The translations under genes and the position numbers were made by a program. This document shows positions 7,942 to 17,218 of a stretch of DNA of 52,541 nucleotides, one piece after another. The DNA is taken from positions 1 through 52,541 of the forward strand of contig NZ_RAWG01000027.1 of assembly GCF_003611735.1 (NCBI RefSeq), given 5' to 3'. The notes under the pieces were generated by a model that was not told the DNA's origin, did no database searches, and worked only from the letters and a program-made list of their open reading frames with translations. The stretch comes from Corallococcus sicarius (GTDB lineage: Bacteria > Myxococcota > Myxococcia > Myxococcales > Myxococcaceae). Position 1 is the stretch's first letter. Each line of letters opens with the position of its first letter.

Positions 7942-9963
7942 ATGAGACTGCGATGGAGCCGTGAGTGGGCATTACCGGGTTCCCTGATCGTCACGCTGTG
8001 GGTTGCCAGAGCGGGCGCGGAGCCCCTGCCGCTGCTGGAGTCCACGACGCTGCGCGCGCCGTTCGCGGCGGCGTGTCAGGGGAAGCCGGACTCCACGCCG
8101 TTGCCGGTGGACCCGCGCACCCTGGTCGTGCCGGGCGTCAACAAGCCGGGGGCCGCGGTGCAGTTCAACGCCTACTGGTTGGACCTGCACAACCCGCCCG
8201 CGCCGTTCGTCTCGACGCTGCCGCCCAATCCCCAGACGTGCGGCGAGTTCCGCGCGAGCGTCAACCGGGGGCGCACGAACATCGAGACGCGCGCCTACTT
8301 CCAGCCGTTCAGCACCTCGCTGGCCTACTACAACATCTTCATGCTCTGGGGTTACCCCTTCCGCCCCGCGGACTTCGACGAGCAGGTCATCAAGCGCTAC
8401 GGGCTCTCCAAGGCGCCGTTCCGCAATCCCTACCCGCTGCCGTGGGAGAACCCCAACCTCACCCAGGGCGGCAGCGGCCAATTGCCCCTCGGGCTCGTGC
8501 AGGAGCGGGACTCGAACGGGCGCTTCACGGGCAACATCGCCTCCAGCTGCTCGGGCTGCCACGACTCGCGGCTCGGGACCGAACAGGAAGCAGGCTTTGC
8601 CTGGGGCCGCTCTGGCGACGCGGTGGACGCCGGGCTCATCCAATCCGACATGTTCCGCTCGACGGGCATCGGGACCGTGCTGGAGATCATCCCCGTCCCC
8701 TGGAGCGTGGGCCGTGGCTCCAGTGACGCCATCGGCATCGTCGACCTGCTGCCCGCGCTCTTCGACATGGACTCGCTGGGACTCGCGCCCAGCTTGCTGG
8801 AATACTTCCCGACCCATGCGGGAGGCATGTCCCGCGCGCCCAACTGGTGGCAGCGCGCCTTCAAGACGCGGCAGTTCTGGGACGGGGCCCTCTCCTCGGA
8901 CAACGTCCGCTCGGAGATGGCCTTCGGGGTCGCGAACCTGACCCGCTCGCCCGCGGAGCGCCGGGCGCTGTCCAACGAGTTCGAGGACAACGACAACTTC
9001 TTCACCTCGCTCTCACCCCCGGCCTACCCCAAGGCCATCAACACCGCGCTCGCGGAGCAGGGCGCCATCCTCTTCCACGAGCGCGACCTCTGGGCGAACG
9101 GCGCCAACGCCAACATCCCCAAGGCCCCGGGCAATGGCTCCTGCGCGAGCTGCCACGGCGTCTACTCGCCGCGCCACGCGGCGGACCCCGCCTTCCTGCC
9201 CGACCCGCGGCTCAAGGGCATCGCGGGCGTCATCACGCCCATTGAGACCATCCGGACGGATCCGGCGCGCAAGGGCCTGATGGCGGATGAGCGCAAGCGC
9301 AGGGCCTGGAACACGTCCTTCCTGGCCTACAACGACCAGCACCCCGACCACGGCCCCTTCTACGACGGCATCGTGATGAGCGCGCTGCGCCGCGTGCCGC
9401 GCGCCGCCTACGACAACGGCACCGGCCCCGTGTACTCGCCCGTGGGACCGAACGTGTGGAACGAGCCGTTTGGCTACATCGCGCCGCCGCTCTACGGGGC
9501 GTGGGCCTCCGCTCCCTACTTCCACAACGGCAGCGTGCCCACCCTCTGGGACGTGCTGAAGCCATCGGACCGGCCCGCGGTGTGGAAGCGCAAGCAGACC
9601 GCCCCCAACGCGCTGGGCACCAACGCGGGCTACGACATGAGCTACTCGGCGTATGACTTCGCGAAGCTCGGCTGGAGCGTGACGCCCATGGCCTGCGCCA
9701 ACAAGCCCGCCAATGATCCGTTCATCCCCTGCACCCAGGACATGGCGACGCCTGACGTCATCTTCGCGAACATCGCGAACCTGGTCGCCAACTACAACTC
9801 GCTCGCCTACCAGTCACCGCCCCCCATCACCCAGAAGCAGATCCGCTCGCGGATGATCTTCAACTCGTACCTCTACGGAATGGGCAACGGCGGACATGAC
9901 TTCAACCAGTCGCTCACGGACAACGAGCGCTGGGCGATCATCGAATACGTGAAGACGCTTTAA
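7942..9963 (+). CDS. RoxA/RoxB-type di-haem c oxygenase (rubber oxygenase family), secreted
   Basis: The 673-residue protein starts at ATG 7942 after AAGGAGG and has a Sec signal peptide (hydrophobic core LPGSLIVTLWVA, cleavage after ARAGA). Two haem c sites are visible, CSGCH at 203-207 and CASCH at 401-405. Their spacing of about 200 residues and the total length fit RoxA/RoxB rubber oxygenases (about 670-680 aa), not the shorter MauG or cytochrome c peroxidase proteins. RoxA homologues are known from myxobacteria; the family cleaves poly(cis-1,4-isoprene) outside the cell to keto-aldehydes such as ODTD. The gene converges with an operon ending in an aldehyde dehydrogenase and carries a palindrome before its start. 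RoxA versus RoxB, and the true substrate, cannot be decided here. Confidence 0.75.
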   Translation: MRLRWSREWALPGSLIVTLWVARAGAEPLPLLESTTLRAPFAAACQGKPDSTPLPVDPRTLVVPGVNKPGAAVQFNAYWLDLHNPPAPFVSTLPPNPQTCGEFRASVNRGRTNIETRAYFQPFSTSLAYYNIFMLWGYPFRPADFDEQVIKRYGLSKAPFRNPYPLPWENPNLTQGGSGQLPLGLVQERDSNGRFTGNIASSCSGCHDSRLGTEQEAGFAWGRSGDAVDAGLIQSDMFRSTGIGTVLEIIPVPWSVGRGSSDAIGIVDLLPALFDMDSLGLAPSLLEYFPTHAGGMSRAPNWWQRAFKTRQFWDGALSSDNVRSEMAFGVANLTRSPAERRALSNEFEDNDNFFTSLSPPAYPKAINTALAEQGAILFHERDLWANGANANIPKAPGNGSCASCHGVYSPRHAADPAFLPDPRLKGIAGVITPIETIRTDPARKGLMADERKRRAWNTSFLAYNDQHPDHGPFYDGIVMSALRRVPRAAYDNGTGPVYSPVGPNVWNEPFGYIAPPLYGAWASAPYFHNGSVPTLWDVLKPSDRPAVWKRKQTAPNALGTNAGYDMSYSAYDFAKLGWSVTPMACANKPANDPFIPCTQDMATPDVIFANIANLVANYNSLAYQSPPPITQKQIRSRMIFNSYLYGMGNGGHDFNQSLTDNERWAIIEYVKTL

Positions 9964-9980
9964 GCCCTGACGGAGGGAGG

Positions 9981-10010
9981 CAGGTGGCGCCAGGAGCCCG
10001 GCGCCACCTG
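9981..10010. terminator. Strong hairpin between convergent genes, no T-tract
   Basis: CAGGTGGCGCC and GGCGCCACCTG form a perfect 11-bp stem with an 8-base loop, 17 bases after the RoxA-like stop and 14 bases beyond the stop of the convergent aldehyde dehydrogenase. There is no T-run on either side, so it may work as a bidirectional terminator with Rho or as an mRNA 3'-end stabiliser. Confidence 0.6.
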
Positions 10011-10024
10011 CACCCGCCCACCCG

Positions 10025-11404
10025 TCACAGGAAGCGTTTGAAGAGGCCGAGCTTTCCGACGTACGGCGGGTAGCGCAGCTTCATGTCGAGCGCGAACGGC
10101 CGCTTCACCACGCTCTTCTTGTGGCTGAAGGCGTCGAAGCTCGCCTGGCCGTGGTAGCCGCCGGTGCCCGAATCGCCCACGCCGCCGAAGGGGAGCCCCT
10201 CCGCGGCGAAGTGGACGCACACGTCATTCGTCACCGCGCCGCCGCTGGACGTCTCAGAGAGGACGCGGTCGTTCACCGCGGCGTCCTGCGCGAAGCTGTA
10301 GAGGGCGAGCGGCTTCGGGCGGGCGCGCACGAAGCGGATGGCGTCGTCGATGCTCGGGCAGTCGACGAGCGGCAGCAGGGGACCGAAGATCTCCTCCTGC
10401 ATCAGCGGGCTCGACAGGGGCGCATCCGTGATGACGGTGGGCGCGAAGTAGCGGCTGGCCGCGTCGCGCTCGCCCCCGAAGGCGATCTTCCCGTCGGCCG
10501 CGAGCGCGCAGATGCGCTCGAAGTGGCGGGCATTGATGATGCGTCCGTAGTCGCTGCTCTCGCGCGCGTTCGGGCCGTAGAAGCTCCGGACGGCCTTCTG
10601 CACCAGCTCCGTGAAGCGCCCCTTGAGCTCCGGGGGAATCAGCACGTAGTCCGGCGCGATGCAGGTCTGCCCGGCGTTGACGTACTTGCCCCAGGCGATG
10701 CGTCGCGCGGTGACCTCCAGGTCCGCGCTCCGGTCGACGATGCAGGGGCTCTTGCCGCCCAGCTCGAGGACGGTGGGGGTGAGGTGCCGGGCCGCGGCTT
10801 CCGCCACGACCCGGCCCACGCTGGTGCCTCCGGTGAAGAAGATGAGGTCCCAGCGCTCTTCCAGGAGCCGGCGGCTCTCGTCCGCGGCCCCCTCCACGAC
10901 GGCGACGACCTCTGGAGGGAAGGCCTGGCCCAGCATCCGCGCGAGCACGCGCGACGTCTCCGGCGCGTGCTCGCTGGGCTTCAACACGGCCGTGCAGCCC
11001 GCGGCGAGCGCCCCGATGAGCGGTGCGATGGACAGCTGGTAGGGGTAGTTCCACGGGGCGATGATGAGCGTCACGCCCAGCGGGTCCGCGTACTGGTACG
11101 CCCGCGCCGGCTGGATGACGAGCGGCGCGGAGCCCCGTCGTGGCTGCATCCACGCCTTCACGTGCTTGAGCGCGTTCTTGAGCTCGCCGTAGATGCTGCC
11201 GACCTCGGTGAGGTACGCCTCCTCCGGGCTCTTCGCCAGGTCCGACTTGAGGGCGGCGAGGATGTCTGCCTCGTGCTCGCGTGCCGCCCGCTCGAGCGCC
11301 CGCAGCTGCTCCCGCCTCCATTCGAGCGGGAGCGTGATGCGGGTTTCGAAGAAGGCGCGCTGCCTTGCCACGAGCGCATTCGCGTCGAGAGGTGTTCGGA
11401 CCAT
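10025..11404 (-). CDS. Aldehyde dehydrogenase (class 3-like, NAD(P)-dependent)
   Basis: I start at ATG 11404 (MVRTPLDANALV, 459 aa) rather than further upstream, because the family N-terminus begins here and the preceding sequence lies in the FadB-type gene. Catalytic residues are clear: Cys248 in GQTCIAPDY and the general base Glu214 in LELGGKSP, at the spacing of class 3 fatty/coniferyl aldehyde dehydrogenases; IIAPWNYP and FTGGTSVG form the cofactor site. It would oxidise an aliphatic aldehyde to the acid. It is the last gene of the nine-gene acyl-CoA operon (26-bp gap from the FadB-type gene). Next to a RoxA-type gene, a keto-aldehyde such as ODTD is an attractive substrate, but that is inferred. 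Confidence 0.9.
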   Translation of the reverse strand: MVRTPLDANALVARQRAFFETRITLPLEWRREQLRALERAAREHEADILAALKSDLAKSPEEAYLTEVGSIYGELKNALKHVKAWMQPRRGSAPLVIQPARAYQYADPLGVTLIIAPWNYPYQLSIAPLIGALAAGCTAVLKPSEHAPETSRVLARMLGQAFPPEVVAVVEGAADESRRLLEERWDLIFFTGGTSVGRVVAEAAARHLTPTVLELGGKSPCIVDRSADLEVTARRIAWGKYVNAGQTCIAPDYVLIPPELKGRFTELVQKAVRSFYGPNARESSDYGRIINARHFERICALAADGKIAFGGERDAASRYFAPTVITDAPLSSPLMQEEIFGPLLPLVDCPSIDDAIRFVRARPKPLALYSFAQDAAVNDRVLSETSSGGAVTNDVCVHFAAEGLPFGGVGDSGTGGYHGQASFDAFSHKKSVVKRPFALDMKLRYPPYVGKLGLFKRFL

Positions 11405-11430
11405 GGGACATCCCCTTCCGTGAGAGGTGG

Positions 11431-13608
11431 CTACTGGAGGAGTTCGCCTTTTTCGGCCTTCGCGACGAGCGACGCGGGGGGCAGGAAGTGCTTCCCGTAG
11501 CGCTCCGCCAGCTGGCGCGCGCGCAGGACGAAGCCGCGCGGCCCCGTGCCGGTGGGCCCTTCGTAGCCGTTGATGTACTGCACGACGCCGCCCGTCCACG
11601 GCGGGAAGCCGATGCCGAGGATGGAGCCCACGTTCGCGTCCGCGACGGAGCGCAGCACGCCTTCGTCGAAGCAGCGCACCGTGTCGATGGCCTCGGCGAA
11701 GAGCATCCGCTCCTTCATGTCCTCGAAGGGGATGGTGTGGCCGGGCTTCGTGTAGTGCTGGGTGAGCCCCGGCCACAGGCCCGTGCGCTTGCCGTCCGCG
11801 TAGTCGTAGAAGCCTCCGCCAGTGGAGCGGCCCTTGCGCCCGTGCTGGTCGATCATCGCGTCCATCACCGCGTAGCTGCCGTGCACCTGCCACGTCTGGC
11901 CCGCTGCCTCCACGGCGGCCTGGGTCTCCAGGCGGATCTTCCGGGGCAGCGTCAGCGTCAATTCGTCCACCAGCTGGAGCGGGGCGGCGGGGTAGCCCGC
12001 CTGGAGCCCGGCCTGCTCGATGGAGGCGGGCGGGATGCCTTCACCCACCATGGCGATGGCCTCGTTGAGGAACGTGCCAATCACGCGGCTGGTGAAGAAG
12101 CCCCGGCTGTCATTGACGACGATGGGCGTCTTGCCAATCTGCACCGCGATGTCGATGGCCTTCGCCAGCGTCGCGTCACTCGTCTGCTTGCCTGCGATGA
12201 GCTCCAGCAGCGGCATCTTGTCCACGGGGGAGAAGAAGTGCATCCCGACGAAGTCGGGCGGCCGCGTCACCCCTTCGGCGAGCAGGGAGATGGGCAGCGT
12301 GGAGGTGTTGGACCCGAGCACCGCGTCCGGGGCGACCACGCCTTGAATCTCCTGGAAGACCTTGTGCTTGAGCTTCACGTCCTCGAACACGGCCTCGATG
12401 ACCAGGTCGCAGCCCGCGAGCGCGGCGGGGTCCGCGGCGGGGGTGATGCGCGCGAGCAGCGCGTCTCCCTTCTCCTTCGTGGTGGAGCCCTTCTGGACGG
12501 CCTTCTCCACGAGCTTCACCGAGTACTGCTTGCCCTTCTCCGCGGAGGCGAGGCTCACGTCCTTGAGCACCACGTCGATGCCGGCCTTGGCGCACACGTA
12601 CGCGATGCCCGCGCCCATCATCCCGGCGCCGAGCACGCCGACCTTCTTCGCCGTGTGCTGCGGGAAGCCCTTGGGCCGGCCGCCACCGGAGTTGATGTGC
12701 TGCATGTCGAAGAAGAACGCCTGCATCATGTTCTTCGCGACCTGGCCGGTGGCCAGCTCCGTGAAGTAGCGCGACTCGATGGTGAACGCGGTGTCCACGT
12801 CCACCTGCGTGCTCTCCACGGCCACGGCCATGATGGCGCGCGGGGCCGGCATGTTCGCGCCCTTCAGCTGCTTGCGCAGGTTGGCCGGGAACGCGGGCAG
12901 GTTCGCCGCGAAGGACGGGGAGGACGGGGTGCCGCCCGGAATCTTGTAGCCCTTCGCGTCCCACGGCTGCTGCGAGCTGGGGTTCGCCTTCACCCACGCC
13001 CTGGCCGCTGGCAGCAGCGCGTCCACCGACTCCACCACCTCGTGCACGAGGCCCAGCTCCTTGGCCTCCTGCGGGCGGTAGCGCTGGCCCTGGAGCAGGA
13101 CCTTCATCAGCGCGTCCGTGATGCCCAGCATGCGCACCGTGCGCACCACGCCTCCGCCACCGGGCAGCAGTCCCAGCGTCACCTCCGGCAGGCCCACCTG
13201 GGCGCCCTTGACGTCCGCGATGATGCGCCGGTGACACGCGAGGGCGATCTCCAGCCCGCCGCCCATCGCCGCGCCGTTGATGGCCGCGACCACGGGCTTG
13301 CCCAGCGTCTCCAGCGTGCGCAGCTGCGACTTGATCTCCTCGCCCAGCTCGAAGACCTGCTTCGCGTCCTCCTTCTTCACGCGGCGCAGGTCGTTCAGGT
13401 CGCCGCCCGCGAAGAACGTCTTCTTCGCGGAGGTGATGATGATGCCGGTGATGCTCGCCTTCTCCTGGACCAGCCGGTCCACCGCCGCGCGCATGGACTT
13501 CACATAGGCGGCGTTCATCGTGTTCGCGGACTGGCCCGGGTCATCCATCGTCAAGACCACGATGCCGTCGGCGTCTTTTTCCCAGCGCAGGGTGTTCTGT
13601 TCGCTCAT
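11431..13608 (-). CDS. Bifunctional enoyl-CoA hydratase/3-hydroxyacyl-CoA dehydrogenase (FadB/FadJ type)
   Basis: The 725-residue protein starts at ATG 13608 (MSEQNTLRW). The N-terminal crotonase domain (about 1-190) keeps both catalytic Glu positions (GGGLEIAL and GLPEVTLG) and an oxyanion-hole FAGGDL. The 3-hydroxyacyl-CoA dehydrogenase domain starts at about 320, with the NAD motif GAGMMG at 327-332 and SNTSTLPI and GMHFFSP downstream; a second C-terminal HAD helical domain ends the protein. It hydrates trans-2-enoyl-CoA and oxidises the 3-hydroxyacyl-CoA in beta-oxidation. It is 37 bp after the thiolase gene and is a paralogue of the FadJ at 48146-50383. Its operon suggests a dedicated substrate class. 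Confidence 0.92.
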   Translation of the reverse strand: MSEQNTLRWEKDADGIVVLTMDDPGQSANTMNAAYVKSMRAAVDRLVQEKASITGIIITSAKKTFFAGGDLNDLRRVKKEDAKQVFELGEEIKSQLRTLETLGKPVVAAINGAAMGGGLEIALACHRRIIADVKGAQVGLPEVTLGLLPGGGGVVRTVRMLGITDALMKVLLQGQRYRPQEAKELGLVHEVVESVDALLPAARAWVKANPSSQQPWDAKGYKIPGGTPSSPSFAANLPAFPANLRKQLKGANMPAPRAIMAVAVESTQVDVDTAFTIESRYFTELATGQVAKNMMQAFFFDMQHINSGGGRPKGFPQHTAKKVGVLGAGMMGAGIAYVCAKAGIDVVLKDVSLASAEKGKQYSVKLVEKAVQKGSTTKEKGDALLARITPAADPAALAGCDLVIEAVFEDVKLKHKVFQEIQGVVAPDAVLGSNTSTLPISLLAEGVTRPPDFVGMHFFSPVDKMPLLELIAGKQTSDATLAKAIDIAVQIGKTPIVVNDSRGFFTSRVIGTFLNEAIAMVGEGIPPASIEQAGLQAGYPAAPLQLVDELTLTLPRKIRLETQAAVEAAGQTWQVHGSYAVMDAMIDQHGRKGRSTGGGFYDYADGKRTGLWPGLTQHYTKPGHTIPFEDMKERMLFAEAIDTVRCFDEGVLRSVADANVGSILGIGFPPWTGGVVQYINGYEGPTGTGPRGFVLRARQLAERYGKHFLPPASLVAKAEKGELLQ

Positions 13609-13645
13609 GGGGCTTGGCTCGAAAGGTGTCGAAAGGGGGAGGGGT

Positions 13646-14857
13646 TCAGACGCGCTCGACGAGGGTGGCAACGCCCATCCCACCGCCGACGCACAGGGTG
13701 ACGACCGCGCGGCGCGCCTGGCGCCGCTCCAGCTCGTCCACCACGGTTCCAAGGATCATCGCGCCGGTGGCGCCGAGCGGGTGGCCCATGGCGATGGAGC
13801 CGCCGTTGACGTTGAGCTTCTCGTCCGGGATGCCCAGGTCCTTCTGGTACTTGAGGACCACGGAGGCGAAGGCCTCGTTGAGCTCGAAGAGGTCGATGTC
13901 CTTCACCGTGAGGCCGGCGATGCCCAGCAGCTTCTGGGTGGCCGGGATGGGACCCGTGAGCATGATGGTGGGGTCCGAACCGGACGTGGCGATGGCGGCG
14001 ATGCGCGCGCGGGGCGTGAGCCCCATCGCCTTGCCGACCTTCTCCGAGCCCACCAGGACGAGCGCCGCGCCGTCGACGATGCCGGAGGAGTTCCCCGGGG
14101 TGTGCACGTGGTGGATCTTCTCCACGAAGTGGTACTTCTGCAGCGCCACCGCGTCGAAGCCGCCCGCCTCGCCCATCGCGGTGAAGGACGCGTTGAGCTG
14201 ACCGAGCGACGCCACGGTGGAGTCCGGGCGCATGTGCTCATCGCGGTCCAGCACGGTGAGGCTGTTCTGGTCCACCACGGGGACGACGGACTTCTTGAAG
14301 TAGCCGTCCGCCCAGGCCTTCGCCGCGAGCGCCTGTGAGCGCGCGGCGTAGCGGTCCACGTCCTCGCGGGTGAAGCCCTCCATCGTCGCGATGAGGTCCG
14401 CGGAGATGCCCTGCGGCACGAAGTAGGTGTCGTAGTTGGTGGCCGGGTCCAACGCCCAGGCGCCGCCGTCCGAGCCCATGGGGACGCGCGACATGCTCTC
14501 CACGCCGCCCGCGATGACCAGGTGCTCCCAGCCCGAGCGCACCTGCTGCGCGGCCAGGTTCACCGCCGTCAGGCCGGAGGCGCAGAAGCGGTTGAGCTGC
14601 ACGCCGCCCGTCGTCTCCGCGAGGCCCGCCGCGAGCACCAGCGTCCGGGCGATGTCCGCGCCCTGGTCCCCCACGGGAGACACGACGCCCAGCACCACGT
14701 CGTCGATGCGCTGGGGATCCAGGTTCGGGTTGCGCTGCTTGAGCGCCTCCACCAGGCCGACGAGCAGCGACACCGGCTTGGTGCCGTGCAGCGCGCCCTT
14801 CTTGCCCTTGCCGCGGGGGGTACGAACGGCGTCGAAGATGAATGCTTCCTGGCTCAC
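13646..14857 (-). CDS. Acetyl-CoA acyltransferase (thiolase)
   Basis: I choose a GTG start at 14857: it follows AAGGAGG at ideal spacing and opens directly with the family start ([17 protein letters not shown]); longer in-frame extensions lack protein character. The 403-residue thiolase has nucleophile Cys92 in NRFCASG, and near the C-terminus GHPLGATG and the second Cys in TLCVGGGMG. It cleaves 3-ketoacyl-CoA with CoA. It precedes the FadB-type gene in the operon, giving a complete FadA-FadB-like pair. In the proposed pathway it would split 3-ketovaleryl-CoA into acetyl-CoA and propionyl-CoA. Confidence 0.92.
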   Translation of the reverse strand: MSQEAFIFDAVRTPRGKGKKGALHGTKPVSLLVGLVEALKQRNPNLDPQRIDDVVLGVVSPVGDQGADIARTLVLAAGLAETTGGVQLNRFCASGLTAVNLAAQQVRSGWEHLVIAGGVESMSRVPMGSDGGAWALDPATNYDTYFVPQGISADLIATMEGFTREDVDRYAARSQALAAKAWADGYFKKSVVPVVDQNSLTVLDRDEHMRPDSTVASLGQLNASFTAMGEAGGFDAVALQKYHFVEKIHHVHTPGNSSGIVDGAALVLVGSEKVGKAMGLTPRARIAAIATSGSDPTIMLTGPIPATQKLLGIAGLTVKDIDLFELNEAFASVVLKYQKDLGIPDEKLNVNGGSIAMGHPLGATGAMILGTVVDELERRQARRAVVTLCVGGGMGVATLVERV

Positions 14858-14889
14858 TCGGAGCCTCCTTGGAGATGCAGGTGATGGGG

Positions 14890-16038
14890 CTACAGGGAAC
14901 GGGCGACGAGCTCTTTCATGACCTCGTTCGCGCCGGCGAAGATCCGCAGGACGCGGGTGTCCGCGAACAGGTGGGCGATAGGGTACTCCTTCATGTAACC
15001 GTACCCTCCAAACAGTTGCAGGCATCGGTCCACGACGATGCACGCCTGGTCCGTTACCCAGTACTTCGCCATGGCCGCCGTGGTCACGTCGAGCCTGCCT
15101 TCGAGGTGGGCCGTGATGCAGTCGTCAACGAAGGTGCGGCAGACCCGTTGCAGGGTCGCGCACTCCGCCAGCTCGAAGCGCGTGTTCTGCAGGGCGAAGA
15201 GCGGCTTGCCGAAGGCGTGACGCTGCTTCGTGTACTCGACGGTCACCTGCACCGCGCGCTCCAGGCTCGCCATCCCGATGATGGCCGTGATCAGCCGCTC
15301 CGGCGGAAGCTGCTGCATCAGCTGGACGAAGCCCCGGCCCTCCTCGCCGCCGAGCAGGTTGCCCACCGGGACCTTCAGGTCGTCGAAGAAGAGCTCGGTG
15401 GTGTCCTGGCCCTTGCCCCCCAGCTTGTCGAGGATGCGGCCTCGCTGGAAGCCGGGCGTCGTGTCGGAGACCTCCGCGCACACCAGCGAGATGCCCGCGT
15501 GGCCCTTCTGGTCCCCGGTCCGCACGACGATGATGATGAAGTCGCAGACGTGGCCGTTGGAGATGAACGTCTTCGCGCCGCTCACCCGGTAGAAGTCACC
15601 CTCACGCACCGCGCGGGTGGTGATGGCCTGGAGGTCCGAACCCGTCCCCGGTTCGGTCATGGCGATGGCGCCCACCCACTCGCCGCTCGCGAAGCGGGGC
15701 AGCCACCGCTGCTTCTGGGCCTCGGACCCATAGGCGAGCAGGTAGTGCGCGACGATGGTGGAGTGCACGGCGAAGCCCATGGAGGGGTCACCCGCGCGGA
15801 TCTGCTCCTCGATGAGGATGGCCTCGTGCGCGAACGTGCCGCCGCCGCCGCCGTAGGCCTCCGGAATGGACATGCACAAGAGGCCCAATTCGCCGGCCTT
15901 CCGGTAGAGCGCCTTGTCCGGATACCCCTGGGCCACGTGCTTGGGCACGTTGGGGAGGACCTCCTGGGTGAAGTAGCTGGCCGCGAGCCCGCGCACCTGC
16001 TCGAGCTCGTCCGAGCTCCATCGGGGACGTGTCGTCAT
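14890..16038 (-). CDS. Acyl-CoA dehydrogenase (IVD/LCAD-like catalytic arrangement)
   Basis: The 382-residue flavoenzyme starts at ATG 16038 behind TAGGAGG. The flavin/substrate signature [10 protein letters not shown] and the C-terminal [13 protein letters not shown] motif are clear. The residue at the medium-chain catalytic Glu position is Ala (IFAGANEVM), but Glu247 in PERLITA sits where isovaleryl- and long-chain acyl-CoA dehydrogenases carry their base. It would introduce a 2,3-double bond, possibly in a branched or long chain. It lies 9 bp after the preceding acyl-CoA dehydrogenase and 32 bp before the thiolase. Confidence 0.9.
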   Translation of the reverse strand: MTTRPRWSSDELEQVRGLAASYFTQEVLPNVPKHVAQGYPDKALYRKAGELGLLCMSIPEAYGGGGGTFAHEAILIEEQIRAGDPSMGFAVHSTIVAHYLLAYGSEAQKQRWLPRFASGEWVGAIAMTEPGTGSDLQAITTRAVREGDFYRVSGAKTFISNGHVCDFIIIVVRTGDQKGHAGISLVCAEVSDTTPGFQRGRILDKLGGKGQDTTELFFDDLKVPVGNLLGGEEGRGFVQLMQQLPPERLITAIIGMASLERAVQVTVEYTKQRHAFGKPLFALQNTRFELAECATLQRVCRTFVDDCITAHLEGRLDVTTAAMAKYWVTDQACIVVDRCLQLFGGYGYMKEYPIAHLFADTRVLRIFAGANEVMKELVARSL

Positions 16039-16047
16039 GTCTGCCTC

Positions 16048-17187
16048 CTAGAGTCCGAACGTCTTGCCAATGATGTCGCGCTGGATCTCGCTCGTGCCGC
16101 CGTAGACGGTGGAGATGACCGTGGCGCGCAGGTGCGACTCCATGTCGTATTCGGTGGCGTAGCCGTAGCCCCCCATCATCTGCATGCCCTCCAGGGCCAC
16201 GCGCTTGGCCGTCTCCGTCGTCTTCAGCTTCGCCATGGAAGCCTCGCGGGGGAGGGTCTGCTCGGGGGCCTCGTCCACCATGGCGGCCACGCGGTAGACG
16301 AGCAGCTCACAGCAATCCAGTTCGGTGGCGAGGTCCGCGATGCGGTGCTTGAGCGCCTGGAAGGAGCCGACGGACTGGCCAAATTGCTTGCGCTCCTTCA
16401 CGTAGGCGACCGCGTCATCGAACGCGCGTCGCCCCCGGCCGAGCATGGCCGCGGCGAGGATGAGCCGCTCGCTGTTGAGCCCCGCCATCAACTGGGGCCA
16501 GGCGCGGTCCACGGCGCCCACGACAGAGTCCTCCGGCAGGAAGCAGTCGGTGAAGAAGACGTCGTTGACCTCCTTGCCGCCCATCGTCGGGATGCCGCGA
16601 ACCTCCATCCCCGGCGTGCCCGCGGGGACGCAGAACAGGGTGAGGCCGTCGTGCCGCGAGCGGGTGGCGTCGGTGCGGGCCACCAGCAGGATGTGGTCCG
16701 CGAGGTGCGCGTTGGAGCACCAGGTCTTCTGCCCGTTGACGACGAAGCCCCCGGGGGCGCGGGTGGCGCGGCAGGTGAGCGCGGCGACGTCCGAGCCCGC
16801 CCCGGGTTCGGAGATGGAGATGGCCTCCACGCGGCCCCGTGCGATGCCTCCCAGGATGGTCGCGCGCTGCGCCTCGGTCCCGAACCGCGCGTAGGGACCG
16901 GCGGCGACCGCCGTGGTGATGTAGCCGCCCACCGGGGCGAGCCCGTAGGCGGTCCGCTCCGCGAAGAGGCAGACGTCGGACATGCCACCGCCGGAGCCGC
17001 CATGCTCCGGGGGAAGCCCCACCCCGAGCCAGCCGAGCTCCGCCATCTCCGCGTAGAGGGCGGGGCTGTGGGCTTCGGCGCCGTGGTTCGTCAGGGCGTC
17101 TCGCTGCGCGCGCGTCCCCGTCCTGTCGCGACAGAACGCGTCGATGGCGGAGGCGAAGGCAGCCTGCTCCGGGGTTCTCACATGCAT
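16048..17187 (-). CDS. Acyl-CoA dehydrogenase
   Basis: The 379-residue protein (start ATG 17187, MHVRTPEQAAF) has SISEPGAGSD and MQMMGGYGYATEYD, the usual flavin-contact and C-terminal motifs. As in the following gene, the classical YEGTS Glu is replaced (VYGGTSEIQ), while Glu240 in LNSERLILA fits the alternative catalytic position. The two adjacent, clearly different acyl-CoA dehydrogenases probably act on different chain lengths or branching patterns, or form a heteromer; the sequence does not say which. It is 31 bp after the acyl-CoA synthetase stop. Confidence 0.9.
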   Translation of the reverse strand: MHVRTPEQAAFASAIDAFCRDRTGTRAQRDALTNHGAEAHSPALYAEMAELGWLGVGLPPEHGGSGGGMSDVCLFAERTAYGLAPVGGYITTAVAAGPYARFGTEAQRATILGGIARGRVEAISISEPGAGSDVAALTCRATRAPGGFVVNGQKTWCSNAHLADHILLVARTDATRSRHDGLTLFCVPAGTPGMEVRGIPTMGGKEVNDVFFTDCFLPEDSVVGAVDRAWPQLMAGLNSERLILAAAMLGRGRRAFDDAVAYVKERKQFGQSVGSFQALKHRIADLATELDCCELLVYRVAAMVDEAPEQTLPREASMAKLKTTETAKRVALEGMQMMGGYGYATEYDMESHLRATVISTVYGGTSEIQRDIIGKTFGL

Positions 17188-17218
17188 GGGGGCTCTCGTG
17201 GATCCGGCGGGTGGGGCG

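Noticed and set aside
11405-11893. N-terminal extension of the aldehyde dehydrogenase
   Set aside because: The frame stays open upstream, but this region encodes the C-terminus of the FadB-type protein; the ALDH family start is at 11404.
11365-13701. 778-codon plus frame opposite the FadB-type gene
   Set aside because: No motif, biased composition; FadB-type motifs are clear on the minus strand.
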